Notes: a model not told the origin generated them from the sequence alone. Positions 42,321 to 50,402 are shown, numbered from the stretch's first letter. The stretch is DNA of 64,000 nucleotides from Thermococcus sp. 4557 (GCF_000221185.1 NC_015865.1:1-64000), one strand, 5' to 3'. Numbers and translations: made by a program.

Positions 42321-45300
42321 TCAAACCTTTTCAAACCCCACCCTTATCTTGTGCACTACTATCTCGGCCTTCTCTATCAGCTCCTGCGGTATATCCAAGC
42401 CCTCCTCCAGCCTAAACTTGACCTGCTCGGCAAGCTTTTGGACTTCTTCCTTAAGTTCGCCCTTAACGTAGAACGCCAAATCGCTCGCGTACTTGTAGGC
42501 CTCTCGGGCGTTGTTGGTCTTCAGGTTGATGAGGAGAAGCTCCGTCAGGTAGTATTTTGCTCTCCCAACGTCGCCGAGGGTCTTACTCTCCTTCAGGCTC
42601 TCCGAGTAAGTCATGTTGAGGACTCTTGCTAAATCGCGCTGGAGCTCCTCGATGGACTGATAGCGATCCTCCTTTCTCTTGGCGAGCATCCTCATGATTA
42701 TTTGCTCTACCTCCCTTGCCGCCGGGTTCAACTGGCTCGGCGGAACCGGGTCATCCCTCAGAATCCCCATCATCACCTGACTCAGCGTACCTTCGAAGGG
42801 GAGTTTGCCGGTGACTAACTCGTAGAAGATGACGCCGAGCTGGTAGATGTCGGTCCTCTCTTCCGTGTGCCCGTACTTTTTATCGATCTGCTCCGGAGCC
42901 GCGTAGAAGGGTGTGAAGCTGGTCGTGGTCGTCGTGCTCATGCTCTCCTCTAAAACCTTACTCAAACCCCAGTCAGAAATCTTCGGTAAGCCATTCTTGA
43001 GGAGAACGTTGCTCGGCTTCAAATCCCTGTGCACGATCTTCTTCCCGTGAGCATACTTCAAAGCCTCGGCAATGTTGAAGACTATGAGTGAAGCCTCATC
43101 TACCGGCAGGGGTTTTTGAACCCTTGCCAGCGAGCTCTCGCAGTACTCCATTTCCAGGTACGGCACGGGAAGGACGTTCACATCGTAGAGTTCGACGATG
43201 TTCGGGTGCTTGAGGTGCAGCCAGTTGGTGATTTCTCTAACAAATGCCCTGCCAACCGCAGGATCGAGGGTCTTCGGGATCTTGAGCGCAACGGTTTTTC
43301 CATCCTTCCTCTTGGCCCTGTAAACCCTCGCGAAGCCGCCCTCGCCGATGTACTGGAAGTCAGAGTAGAGTTCCTGGAGAGCCTCAACCGGGTTGATTAT
43401 TGGGATGCTCGTTAGGGCTGATGGGGTCACAGCCGCCGCGCCCATTCTAGCAGTCTTCGTGACCTTCACCGGGATGACTCTTCTGAAGGACCCCTTATCG
43501 GACTCAACGGTTATGATGAAGTCGAAGTCTCCCATGAACCTGGGCTTCACGGTGATGCTCTCGCCTATCGTCCTGCCTGGCTTGACGCGCGGGAAGTTCA
43601 CCTTCTCCTCGCTCAGCTCGAAGTAGTCCACGTTTTCGCTCAGGTCAACGGTGAGGGAAAGGTCCTCGGAGAACCTGTTCGTCACTATTATGGAAACCTC
43701 TGTCTCGACCTTGTGAGGCATCTCGGTTGGAACGTCGAGCTTGAGACTCTCCTTCAGAAGTTCGAGCCTCTGCCTCTCTTCGACCCTCATAATTCTCCCC
43801 TTTATCCTGGAAGGGTCAACGTGCATGGCTTCTGCAATTCTCAGCGCTTCGTCGTAGAGTTTAAGGGCCTCGGTGTAATCTCCACTCTCAAAGGCTGAGT
43901 CTCCCCTAGAAACCAGATTTTCCATACGGGTTTTTAGAGATTCAAGCTTCTCCTGAACCCTCCCTATCATCCCTAATGCTTTTGCTATGTTTAGGGACTC
44001 ATTGATAACTATCACGGCCCTGGAGTATTCCTTACGATCCATTAGCTCATCAACTCTAGATAACATGGAGTTCAGCCTTTCAATCTGAGACTCCCTGTCC
44101 CTTAGAGCCTTCGCGTGTTCAATCTTCTTGGATACAAGTCTAGACTTGCCAATAGCCTCTGCCAGAGGTAGCGCTGACTCGTACACCCTTATGGCGTCGT
44201 CAAACCGCCTTTCCAACAGCAGTGCATCGCCCTCCGAGAGGATCTTCGACAGTTCGTTTTCCGCTTTGGAGAGTATCCTCTGAGCTCTGATTCTGATGTC
44301 TTCAAGGTACCCGGCTATTTCAAGGGCCTTTTTGGCCTTTTCAATGGCCTCATTCATTGGGGCGTTCTCGGCCTGTTTTAGCAACTTATCTGAGAGATGT
44401 TTTTCGATCTCGAATATTCTTTTCTCAGCGAGGTTTGCTTTTTCTGGCTGGTTCAGTTTGAGGGCCTTGCTGTAGGCTTTCCGGTATTTGCCCAAGGCGA
44501 TCACGTATGCACTGTTTTTAAAGGCGCTGTCCGCTTCCTCAAGCAGTGAATCAACTTGAATCTCGTCCATAAGTCTTTCAATCTCTCCACTCCGTCCTAT
44601 TGCACGGGCCAGTGGGAGGAGTTCCTTAAGTTCAATGAGGGCGCTTGAGTATTTCCTATCGTCGGCCAGTTTTCTTGCATTAGAAATCTTTTTAGAACTC
44701 TCTTTGGTGTAATATTCTTCAATTCGTTTCAGCCCTTCTCCAGCCTTTTTCATCAAGAGTTCGTGGTTGAGGGACTGTGCCTCTGACAGGGCTCTCTTAA
44801 ACTTGGAATATGCTTGAACCAGCTCATCTTTTGAAAGCAGGAACTGGGCTTCCTCCAGTGCATGGTATACCTCCTTGACCTTTTCTAGCCTCTTTTTGTG
44901 CCAATTAATGTTCTTTCCCAAAGCTTCCGCGTAGGGTTCTGCTTCCTTGAGCTTTGCCTCAGCAGTTTTAATGTCCAGGTTTTCTAGGGCAGTATTGAAC
45001 TCCTTGATGATGACGTTGAGGGTTGTGAAAATCTCGGTCTTCGTGGCGTCGAGAAGATTTTTGGCCTTCTTGGCAAGGGTTTTGTCAACACCCTTAATCA
45101 TGTTATAAGCATCTTGCAGGAGTTTTACTTTTTCCACCGGTGTTGATGTTTCGGCCCTAATCAAAAGCTCATTGAAGCACTTAATTCTATGTTCGCGCTC
45201 CTTTCTCTCACGAATTTTCCTATGTCCACGCTCCTCTTTCTTACGAATTTCCCTGTGTTCGCGCTCCTTTCTCTGTTTTGTTCCGTCAATCTTTGTCCAT

Positions 45301-45572
45301 GCCCAAAAAGCCGTTAATATGAAAGGGGCCATTCCAAATAAGGCAAATAACACTATTATGAAAATCATCCAACTCTTGTATTTGGGGTTTACCTTCGGAA
45401 TCCAACGTATAGCAAATATGGTTGGTATTATCACCAGAAGTAATAGGAACCATAAAGTAGCGAAGAGTATATCGTTTTCATTGAGAATGGGGAGTGTTGC
45501 TAGTATAAACCAACACATCCAGCCTACAAAACCTATAATTCCTGTAGCTAGGTACTTCCATATGCGTGCCAT
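42321..45572 (-). CDS. Large membrane Ser/Thr kinase with TPR-like region and Ig-like domain
   Basis: 1083 residues, the largest kinase here. Three or so membrane helices at 1-95 (YLATGIIGFVGWMCWFILATL, LWFLLLLVIIPTIFAI, WMIFIIVLFALFGMAPFIL) precede a helical, TPR-like region to about 600 (repeats of FDDAIRVYESALPLAEAIGKS type). An Ig-like domain (EVSIIVTNRFSEDLSLTVDL) leads to the kinase at about 722-985: GEGGFARVYRA, VALKIPKT, VHRDLKPSN, DWG, AAPEQ. The C-terminal domain resembles that of the kinase at 33491. GGTGATT precedes the ATG. The first third is clearly more AT-rich than the kinase part. Confidence 0.9.
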   Translation of the reverse strand: MARIWKYLATGIIGFVGWMCWFILATLPILNENDILFATLWFLLLLVIIPTIFAIRWIPKVNPKYKSWMIFIIVLFALFGMAPFILTAFWAWTKIDGTKQRKEREHREIRKKEERGHRKIRERKEREHRIKCFNELLIRAETSTPVEKVKLLQDAYNMIKGVDKTLAKKAKNLLDATKTEIFTTLNVIIKEFNTALENLDIKTAEAKLKEAEPYAEALGKNINWHKKRLEKVKEVYHALEEAQFLLSKDELVQAYSKFKRALSEAQSLNHELLMKKAGEGLKRIEEYYTKESSKKISNARKLADDRKYSSALIELKELLPLARAIGRSGEIERLMDEIQVDSLLEEADSAFKNSAYVIALGKYRKAYSKALKLNQPEKANLAEKRIFEIEKHLSDKLLKQAENAPMNEAIEKAKKALEIAGYLEDIRIRAQRILSKAENELSKILSEGDALLLERRFDDAIRVYESALPLAEAIGKSRLVSKKIEHAKALRDRESQIERLNSMLSRVDELMDRKEYSRAVIVINESLNIAKALGMIGRVQEKLESLKTRMENLVSRGDSAFESGDYTEALKLYDEALRIAEAMHVDPSRIKGRIMRVEERQRLELLKESLKLDVPTEMPHKVETEVSIIVTNRFSEDLSLTVDLSENVDYFELSEEKVNFPRVKPGRTIGESITVKPRFMGDFDFIITVESDKGSFRRVIPVKVTKTARMGAAAVTPSALTSIPIINPVEALQELYSDFQYIGEGGFARVYRAKRKDGKTVALKIPKTLDPAVGRAFVREITNWLHLKHPNIVELYDVNVLPVPYLEMEYCESSLARVQKPLPVDEASLIVFNIAEALKYAHGKKIVHRDLKPSNVLLKNGLPKISDWGLSKVLEESMSTTTTTSFTPFYAAPEQIDKKYGHTEERTDIYQLGVIFYELVTGKLPFEGTLSQVMMGILRDDPVPPSQLNPAAREVEQIIMRMLAKRKEDRYQSIEELQRDLARVLNMTYSESLKESKTLGDVGRAKYYLTELLLINLKTNNAREAYKYASDLAFYVKGELKEEVQKLAEQVKFRLEEGLDIPQELIEKAEIVVHKIRVGFEKV

Positions 45573-45590
45573 ATGGAATCACCTTAATAG

Positions 45591-45603
45591 CTAATTATAA
45601 TAG
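45591..45603 (-). promoter_or_regulatory. TATA-like element before the large kinase gene
   Basis: CTATTATAATTAG on the minus strand lies only about 20-30 bases before the ATG. That would give a very short leader, so a second, more distant promoter cannot be excluded. Confidence 0.3.
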
Positions 45604-45613
45604 TATGTTGCTC

Positions 45614-45765
45614 TCATTCTCCAAACTCCTTTGCCAACTTTTTGTACCTTTCGATGTCCCTCTTCGTTCGTGGGGGACCGTACCCTTCTTAAATGCTTCT
45701 CAAATCTCTCATCGAGTAGCGTTTTGCCCGCCAGGCGAGCCGAACAGAAGGATGCTCCTCCAAGG
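45614..45765 (-). pseudogene. Decayed, internally deleted Vps4-like AAA ATPase gene
   Basis: On the minus strand one reads PWRSILLFGSPGG, then in the next frame GKTLLDERFEKHLRRVRSPT, then in a third frame KRDIERYKKLAKEFGE and a stop. In the intact AAA proteins of this window the same blocks are PWKGILLFGPPGTGKTLL and MRDFEKAFKRIKSPLTRKEIERYEKWAEEFGG. An extra G follows the P-loop glycines, a tandem ACGA duplication shifts frame after RSPT, and about 200 codons between P-loop and C-terminus are gone. So this is a relic of a third copy. Confidence 0.8.
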
Positions 45766-45776
45766 TATTATTGCCG

Positions 45777-45917
45777 TCAGTTCCTCGCGATTGCAACCGC
45801 GTAAGCCATATCAACATCTCTTCCACCGTAAGCTTTGACCCACCATAGGCCGGGGTTTTCGGCTGTGACGAGAGGTAAAATCATCGCGAGAAGAAGGAGC
45901 AATGGTATCCTCCTCAT
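45777..45917 (-). pseudogene. Truncated secreted beta-propeller gene: signal peptide and first blade only
   Basis: ATG 45917 opens a 46-codon frame: signal peptide RRIPLLLLLAMILPLVTA, then ENPGLWWVKAYGGRDVDMAY and a stop after AIARN. The WxKxYGG start is the typical first blade of Thermococcales secreted propeller proteins and resembles WAKAYSNIDPEG in the kinase at 24426. The body of the gene is missing and the AAA relic begins directly after the stop. Possibly a fusion of two gene remains after a deletion. Confidence 0.7.
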
Positions 45918-46029
45918 ATCACTACCCACCGTGCTACATCACCGAGGACTAAGAGGCTTTCGGTTGATGGATCCAACGCGGGGTTCAGGGTCATGCCCGG
46001 TCGTGTTGTCGGTTGAAAACCCGCCGGCC

Positions 46030-46037
46030 TTTATAAA
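46030..46037 (+). promoter_or_regulatory. TATA box, first of three
   Basis: TTTATAAA, 116 bases before the start at 46153. The region 45918-46152 holds this and two more TATA boxes; no gene was found in it. Confidence 0.45.
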
Positions 46038-46064
46038 TAGATGGCGATTGCCATTCGGCAAGAC

Positions 46065-46072
46065 TTTATAAA
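46065..46072 (+). promoter_or_regulatory. TATA box, second of three
   Basis: TTTATAAA followed by CCCCTGC; 35 bp after the first box. Confidence 0.45.
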
Positions 46073-46111
46073 CCCCTGCCGGACGACGTTCCGCAAGGTC
46101 GACCAATCGCC

Positions 46112-46119
46112 TTTATAAA
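46112..46119 (+). promoter_or_regulatory. TATA box, third of three
   Basis: TTTATAAACCCCCG, 33 bases before the ATG at 46153, the standard place. The ribosome site AGGTGAG follows at 46141-46147. Confidence 0.6.
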
Positions 46120-46152
46120 CCCCCGCTCCCTTTTCGCCTCAGGTGAGAGAAA

Positions 46153-48048
46153 ATGGGAAGGCCGGTCTTCCTCGGTAAGGCTTACATAAACTGGTGCGAG
46201 AAGTGCAACGTCCCGCTCATCGGTGATAGCTGTGCCGTTCATGGAAAGGAGAGCGTATTCCGTCTCAACATCACTCCCCCCGGCGATTTGAGATTCGCCT
46301 TTGAGAAGGACATCGAGTTCATACGCTCGGTCTTCAGGGAGCACTACGGCGTCGATATCGGCGAGCTGTTCGAGGGGAAGGTGGTGCTTCTCAACAAGAC
46401 GCCAGGAGAGGACGACTCCTACGAGATAATACTCGACGGCTACGTCTTCGGCTGGGTGCGCTTCGACCCGCTGGAGCTGAAGTGGAAGCCCGGCCTGAAG
46501 GTCGAGGGTGCCATCGCCCTCTGGAAGCGCTTCGGAAAATCCATGAGGAAGTGGATAATCGTCGATGATGGTGCAATAGAGCCCATCCTCAACGGCTCCA
46601 ACCTCCTGCCGGTTGGCATAATCGAGGCCGAGCCGAGTATAAAGCGCGGGGACGACGTTATTCTCATCTCGGAGGATGGAGAGATCATCGCGACCGGCAT
46701 AGCAAAGAAGGACTACGAAGCCCTGGCCAACAGGGAGCGCGGCACCGGAGTCAAGGTCAGGCGGCAGAAGAGTGTGAACTACCGTGAGGGGAGAAAGGCC
46801 ACGATGGAGGACGTTCTCAGGGCAAACTCCATCGAACTGGAGAAGAAGGTGATGGAAGCGAGGCGCTTCATGAGGAAGACCGCGAACAGGTACTCGGACC
46901 TTCCGGTCGCTGTGGCATTCTCCGGCGGGAAGGACAGCCTGGCCGTCCTCGGCCTAGCGCTGGAGGAGTTCGGCGACGAGGGCTTCACAATCTTCTTCAA
47001 CAACACCGGCATAGAGTTCCCAGAAACGCTTGAATACGTCGAGGAGCTGAGGAGGGAGCTCGAGCCGAAGGGGATTAAGTTCATCGTTGCCGATGCCGGC
47101 GACGCATTCTGGCGCGCCATCCACGTCTTCTCCCCGCCGGGCCGCGACTACCGCTGGTGCTGTAAGGTAACGAAGCTCGGCCCGATAACAATGGCGATAA
47201 AGGAGAACTACCCCGAAGGAGTTCTCATGTTCGTCGGCCAGAGGAAGTACGAGAGCATAAAGCGCTTCAAGCAACCCCGCATCTGGAAGAACCCCTGGGT
47301 GCCGAACGAGACCGGGGCATCGCCCATATTCCACTGGCGCGCGCTGGAGGTCTGGCTCTACATCTTCAGCCGGAACCTCAAGTACAACCCGCTCTACGAG
47401 GAGAGGCTCGACAGGATAGGCTGCTTCCTCTGTCCGAGCGCGTCCCTGGCGGAGATTTACACCCTAAAGGAGGAGAGGCCCGAGCTGTGGGCCAAGTGGG
47501 AGAACGAGCTCAAGCGCTGGGGAAAGCGCTTCAACATGCCCGACGAGTGGATAACCTACGGCTTCTGGCGCTGGAAGAAGCTGAGTAAGGGGGAGAAGGC
47601 GATAGCGAGGGAGCTCGGCGTTGAAGTTCCGGAGGAGCGTTCCTGGGAGCCCGTGAAGTATTCGATGGTGGAGAACGACGACGGCACCTTCACGGTTCGC
47701 TTCAACACCGTCGTGAACCTGAGGAGGATTAGAGAGGTTGCCCCGATCCTTGGAGAGGTCGAGGAGGGCGAAAACTACATAAGAGCGGGGGAGGTTATCT
47801 TTAGGGAGGACGGCGCATACACCGGAGACTTCGGTGAGGGAGTCCAGGCCTACTACCTCGTCAAGCGCGCCTACGAGTGCGTCGGATGCGGTGTCTGCGT
47901 CGGCAAGTGCCCGGAGGGGGCGCTCAGCATAGACCCGAGGAGCAAGAAGATTGTCGTGAACCCCGAACTCTGCACCCACTGCCGGGAGTGTATGGACGTA
48001 TGCCCGCTCCTGAAAATCAAAAACCCCGAGGAAGGAAGCCAGCTTTAA
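46153..48048 (+). CDS. PUA/PAPS-reductase-family/ferredoxin fusion protein
   Basis: 631 residues. The N-terminus has a small Cys/His cluster (CEKCNVPLIGDSCAVHG). A PUA-like domain around 140-200 (IKRGDDVILISEDGEIIATGIAKKDYEAL) leads to a PP-loop ATPase domain of the PAPS-reductase (CysH) family with SGGKDS near residue 257, then WCCKVTKLGP and GCFLCPSASL cysteines. Two 4Fe-4S motifs end the protein (CVGCGVCVGKCPEGAL, CTHCRECMDVCPLL). PUA domains bind RNA, so a role in RNA sulfuration is at least as likely as sulfate reduction; neither is shown by sequence alone. Confidence 0.86.
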   Translation: MGRPVFLGKAYINWCEKCNVPLIGDSCAVHGKESVFRLNITPPGDLRFAFEKDIEFIRSVFREHYGVDIGELFEGKVVLLNKTPGEDDSYEIILDGYVFGWVRFDPLELKWKPGLKVEGAIALWKRFGKSMRKWIIVDDGAIEPILNGSNLLPVGIIEAEPSIKRGDDVILISEDGEIIATGIAKKDYEALANRERGTGVKVRRQKSVNYREGRKATMEDVLRANSIELEKKVMEARRFMRKTANRYSDLPVAVAFSGGKDSLAVLGLALEEFGDEGFTIFFNNTGIEFPETLEYVEELRRELEPKGIKFIVADAGDAFWRAIHVFSPPGRDYRWCCKVTKLGPITMAIKENYPEGVLMFVGQRKYESIKRFKQPRIWKNPWVPNETGASPIFHWRALEVWLYIFSRNLKYNPLYEERLDRIGCFLCPSASLAEIYTLKEERPELWAKWENELKRWGKRFNMPDEWITYGFWRWKKLSKGEKAIARELGVEVPEERSWEPVKYSMVENDDGTFTVRFNTVVNLRRIREVAPILGEVEEGENYIRAGEVIFREDGAYTGDFGEGVQAYYLVKRAYECVGCGVCVGKCPEGALSIDPRSKKIVVNPELCTHCRECMDVCPLLKIKNPEEGSQL

Positions 48049-48956
48049 TTGGGTTAGTCTCCATCCTCCTCTTCCTCTCCTTCGCGCTCCACGGTGTGGG
48101 CGCACAGGAATACGACTACGAGATAAACGCCTACGCGGTCTATTTTGACGTGGTTACCCCCGACCAGGTGGAAGAGACAATTGAGATCGATTTAACTTCC
48201 CACACAAACCTCAGCCAGTACGTTATCTACACGGACTATCCTGTGGAGGATCCGCGGGCCGTTCTGGACCTTCCGAGCGGCGTGAAACCGGTAAACGTGA
48301 CGGTCAAGGAGGTCTTGGGGGGAACGAACGCAATCTACATGTACTTCCCAACCCTCGGCCCAGGTGAGAGCGCGAGGATACGGCTGACTTTCACAACCCG
48401 GGGCATGATAACCGAGGACGAAGGGAAGAACCAGTTCACTTATTACATACGCTTCAGTCAGCCGGTGGGTCTCTTCCACATGCAGCTGGTCGTCCCCAAA
48501 GGCTACGCGGTGCTTTCCCCGATAATTCCATCGCCGGACAGGGTCGAGAGCTCCACAAGCCGGCTCCTGCTTGAGTGGACGCGCCGCGACCTCCGCGCCG
48601 GCGATGAGTTCTACTTCATAGTGGGATTCTCGGGCGAGATAACGGCCCCCTCCCAGCCATCCCCGCTCTTCTATGCGGGAACCTTCCTGGCGGGCCTCCT
48701 CATCGGCGGCGGCTCCGTTTACGGCTACATCCTCTACCGCGAGAGGAAGCACGAGGAGGAGAAGACCCACCTGCGGAGCGACGAGGAGAAGATACTCGCC
48801 CTGCTGAGGGAGGGCCCGGTTCTCCAGAGCGAACTCGCTGACAAGCTCGGCGTTTCGAAGGCGAAGGTCAGCATAATCCTCCGCGAGATGGAGGGGAAGG
48901 GCCTCATCACGCGCGTGAAGGAGGGCAGGACATACCGGGTTTTTCTGAAGGAGTGA
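48000..48956 (+). CDS. Membrane-anchored protein with C-terminal winged-helix DNA-binding domain
   Basis: About 318 residues. An N-terminal hydrophobic segment (ALIGLVSILLFLSFALHGVGAQ) acts as signal peptide. An outside beta domain follows (YEINAYAVYFDVVTPDQVEE), then a membrane helix near 225 (FYAGTFLAGLLIGGGSVYGYIL). The inside winged helix of about 65 residues (EEKILALLREGPVLQSELADKLGVSKAKVSI) is MarR/ArsR-like. This is the layout of one-component transmembrane regulators. ATG 48000 lies inside the end of the upstream gene, a 49-base overlap; the frame is open to 47877 but the extra residues look non-native. Confidence 0.8.
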   Translation: MPAPENQKPRGRKPALIGLVSILLFLSFALHGVGAQEYDYEINAYAVYFDVVTPDQVEETIEIDLTSHTNLSQYVIYTDYPVEDPRAVLDLPSGVKPVNVTVKEVLGGTNAIYMYFPTLGPGESARIRLTFTTRGMITEDEGKNQFTYYIRFSQPVGLFHMQLVVPKGYAVLSPIIPSPDRVESSTSRLLLEWTRRDLRAGDEFYFIVGFSGEITAPSQPSPLFYAGTFLAGLLIGGGSVYGYILYRERKHEEEKTHLRSDEEKILALLREGPVLQSELADKLGVSKAKVSIILREMEGKGLITRVKEGRTYRVFLKE

Positions 48957-48961
48957 GTACC

Positions 48962-48969
48962 TTTATAAA
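48962..48969 (+). promoter_or_regulatory. TATA box for the zinc-ribbon gene
   Basis: TTTATAAA, 33-40 bases before ATG 49002. Confidence 0.55.
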
Positions 48970-49001
48970 CGCCTCCCCTCTTCTTCCCACTGGTGAGAGA
49001 C

Positions 49002-49616
49002 ATGGAGGAGTATTTCATCTGTCCAGAGTGCGGTAGCGATGACGTTGAGGTCATCAAGGAGAGGGGAAGGGAGCTCACCCTTCGCTGCAACGAGTGCGGC
49101 AACGTGTGGCACGTCACGCTTCCAAAGCTCATCAAGGTCCCGCTCATTGTGAGCAAGCACGAGAGGAGTTTCAGAACCTTCGCTGAGTTGCCGGAGGGCG
49201 AGGAAATACGAGTGGGCGACATAGTTGAGACCGAAGACGACGAGGTCAGGATAACCGGCATAGAGCTTGATGAGAACAAACGCGTGGAAAGGGCCAAGAT
49301 AGGCGAGATAAGAACCCTCTGGGGCGAGAGCTTAACCTATCCGAAGGTCATCAAGGTCTCCATCTACCTGCCGAAGGGCGTAACCCAGGCCTTCAGGGTC
49401 AAAGTCGGCAGGGACGAGGAGTTCGTCGTCGGCGAGGTTCTGGAGGTCGGCGGCTACACCTTCCGGATCGAGAAGATAAAGACGGAGACCAAGATGCTCC
49501 GCCACGGTGGTGCGAGGGCCGACAAAATCATCTCCATTATGGGACACTCGATTCCCCGCGCCCGCGCTAGGAGGAGCCTGGAGATATACAGGGGCTACGG
49601 CAGGGAATCCCGGTGA
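49002..49616 (+). CDS. HVO_0476-family zinc-ribbon protein
   Basis: About 204 residues. An N-terminal zinc ribbon CPECGSDDVEVIKERG...CNECGNVW is followed by beta-rich domains (RVGDIVETEDDEVRITGIEL, FVVGEVLEVGGYTFRIEKIK). The family is conserved in euryarchaea, function unknown. The ribbon resembles those of transcription or translation factors. GTG 48993 is in frame; GGTGAG at 48992-48997 serves ATG 49002. Confidence 0.82.
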   Translation: MEEYFICPECGSDDVEVIKERGRELTLRCNECGNVWHVTLPKLIKVPLIVSKHERSFRTFAELPEGEEIRVGDIVETEDDEVRITGIELDENKRVERAKIGEIRTLWGESLTYPKVIKVSIYLPKGVTQAFRVKVGRDEEFVVGEVLEVGGYTFRIEKIKTETKMLRHGGARADKIISIMGHSIPRARARRSLEIYRGYGRESR

Positions 49617-49636
49617 GAACACCGGAGATGATGAGG

Positions 49637-49651
49637 TTTTCTTTCCTTTTC
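49637..49651 (+). terminator. Oligo-pyrimidine terminator after the zinc-ribbon gene
   Basis: TTTTCTTTCCTTTTC about 20 bases after the stop; archaeal termination uses T-rich runs without a hairpin. Confidence 0.35.
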
Positions 49652-49692
49652 TGACCCCTTCGGGGAATGAAGAGCTTGGCCGCTGCTGACCC

Positions 49693-50160
49693 TTACTTCC
49701 AGAAACTTTTTGGGCACAATTCTACAACACCGGACACGTTCTGGAAATCCTTATCCAGAGTTGCCAGTTTGTCCGCGCCGTTGGTCAGTAGCGTTGCAAG
49801 GATGCGGGCATCGTTCGGCAGTAGATGGTACTTTTGGGCGAGTATGATGGTGTCCTCCCAACTGACGTTTTCCGGTATTGTCACAACGTTATGGAATGCC
49901 AATGTTGCCTTCACGTAGCTGTATGCCTTTGAAAGAATCTCCGGAGGGACCTTGTTGGATTTTAAAGCTTCTCTCAGGCTTTTTGTTGAGTTTATCCCGT
50001 ACTCGTCTTTGGCAAGTTTTCTGAGGGTCACGAAAATGGCCTCACTTATGGCAGTGTCGGAGATTATTTTTGGCTCCGGAGCGGAAAGGGCCTCGGTGGC
50101 GTACGTTGTTAGTTCCGTTTCAAAGATATAATTGTAGATTATGTTGGTGTCCAGATACAT
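49693..50160 (-). CDS. VapC-like PIN-domain toxin
   Basis: About 155 residues. PIN-domain acidic residues are visible: D4 in YLDTNIIYNYI, E in AISEAIFV, and DARILATL plus TLDKDF near the end. VapC toxins are RNases. The ATG at 50160 overlaps the stop of the antitoxin gene (TGATG), the usual toxin-after-antitoxin order. TTG 50163 is an alternative. Confidence 0.84.
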   Translation of the reverse strand: MYLDTNIIYNYIFETELTTYATEALSAPEPKIISDTAISEAIFVTLRKLAKDEYGINSTKSLREALKSNKVPPEILSKAYSYVKATLAFHNVVTIPENVSWEDTIILAQKYHLLPNDARILATLLTNGADKLATLDKDFQNVSGVVELCPKSFWK

Positions 50161-50357
50161 CAAGACTCATACACCTCATCGGCGTATTCATCAAGCTCCT
50201 TTGAGGTGGATTTTCCGCCAAATCCGGGCTTTAAAGTCTTAATGAGATGATTTACCTCCTTCTCCAGTTCTGCCTTCATGAGGTCTACCTCAAACCTTTC
50301 CCGGAGTTCCGGGGGAAGGGCCTTAAGGAACTCGTACATCTTCATGGCCTCAGACAT
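50160..50357 (-). CDS. VapB-like antitoxin partner of the PIN toxin
   Basis: 65 residues (EFLKALPPELRERFEVDLMKAE ... STSKELDEYADEVYES). The helical start and the acidic tail that would block the PIN site are typical of the short archaeal VapB-like antitoxins. Coupled to the toxin by TGATG. Confidence 0.75.
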   Translation of the reverse strand: MSEAMKMYEFLKALPPELRERFEVDLMKAELEKEVNHLIKTLKPGFGGKSTSKELDEYADEVYES

Positions 50358-50402
50358 GGTATTCGTTTCGGTTTAGGGCTTAAATCGTTTCCTATCGAAA
50401 TC

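Noticed and set aside
45172-45838. Plus-strand frames of 140 and 90 codons near 45.2-45.8 kb
   Set aside because: The first is antisense to the N-terminus of the large kinase; the second is antisense to the AAA relic. The minus-strand reading explains both.
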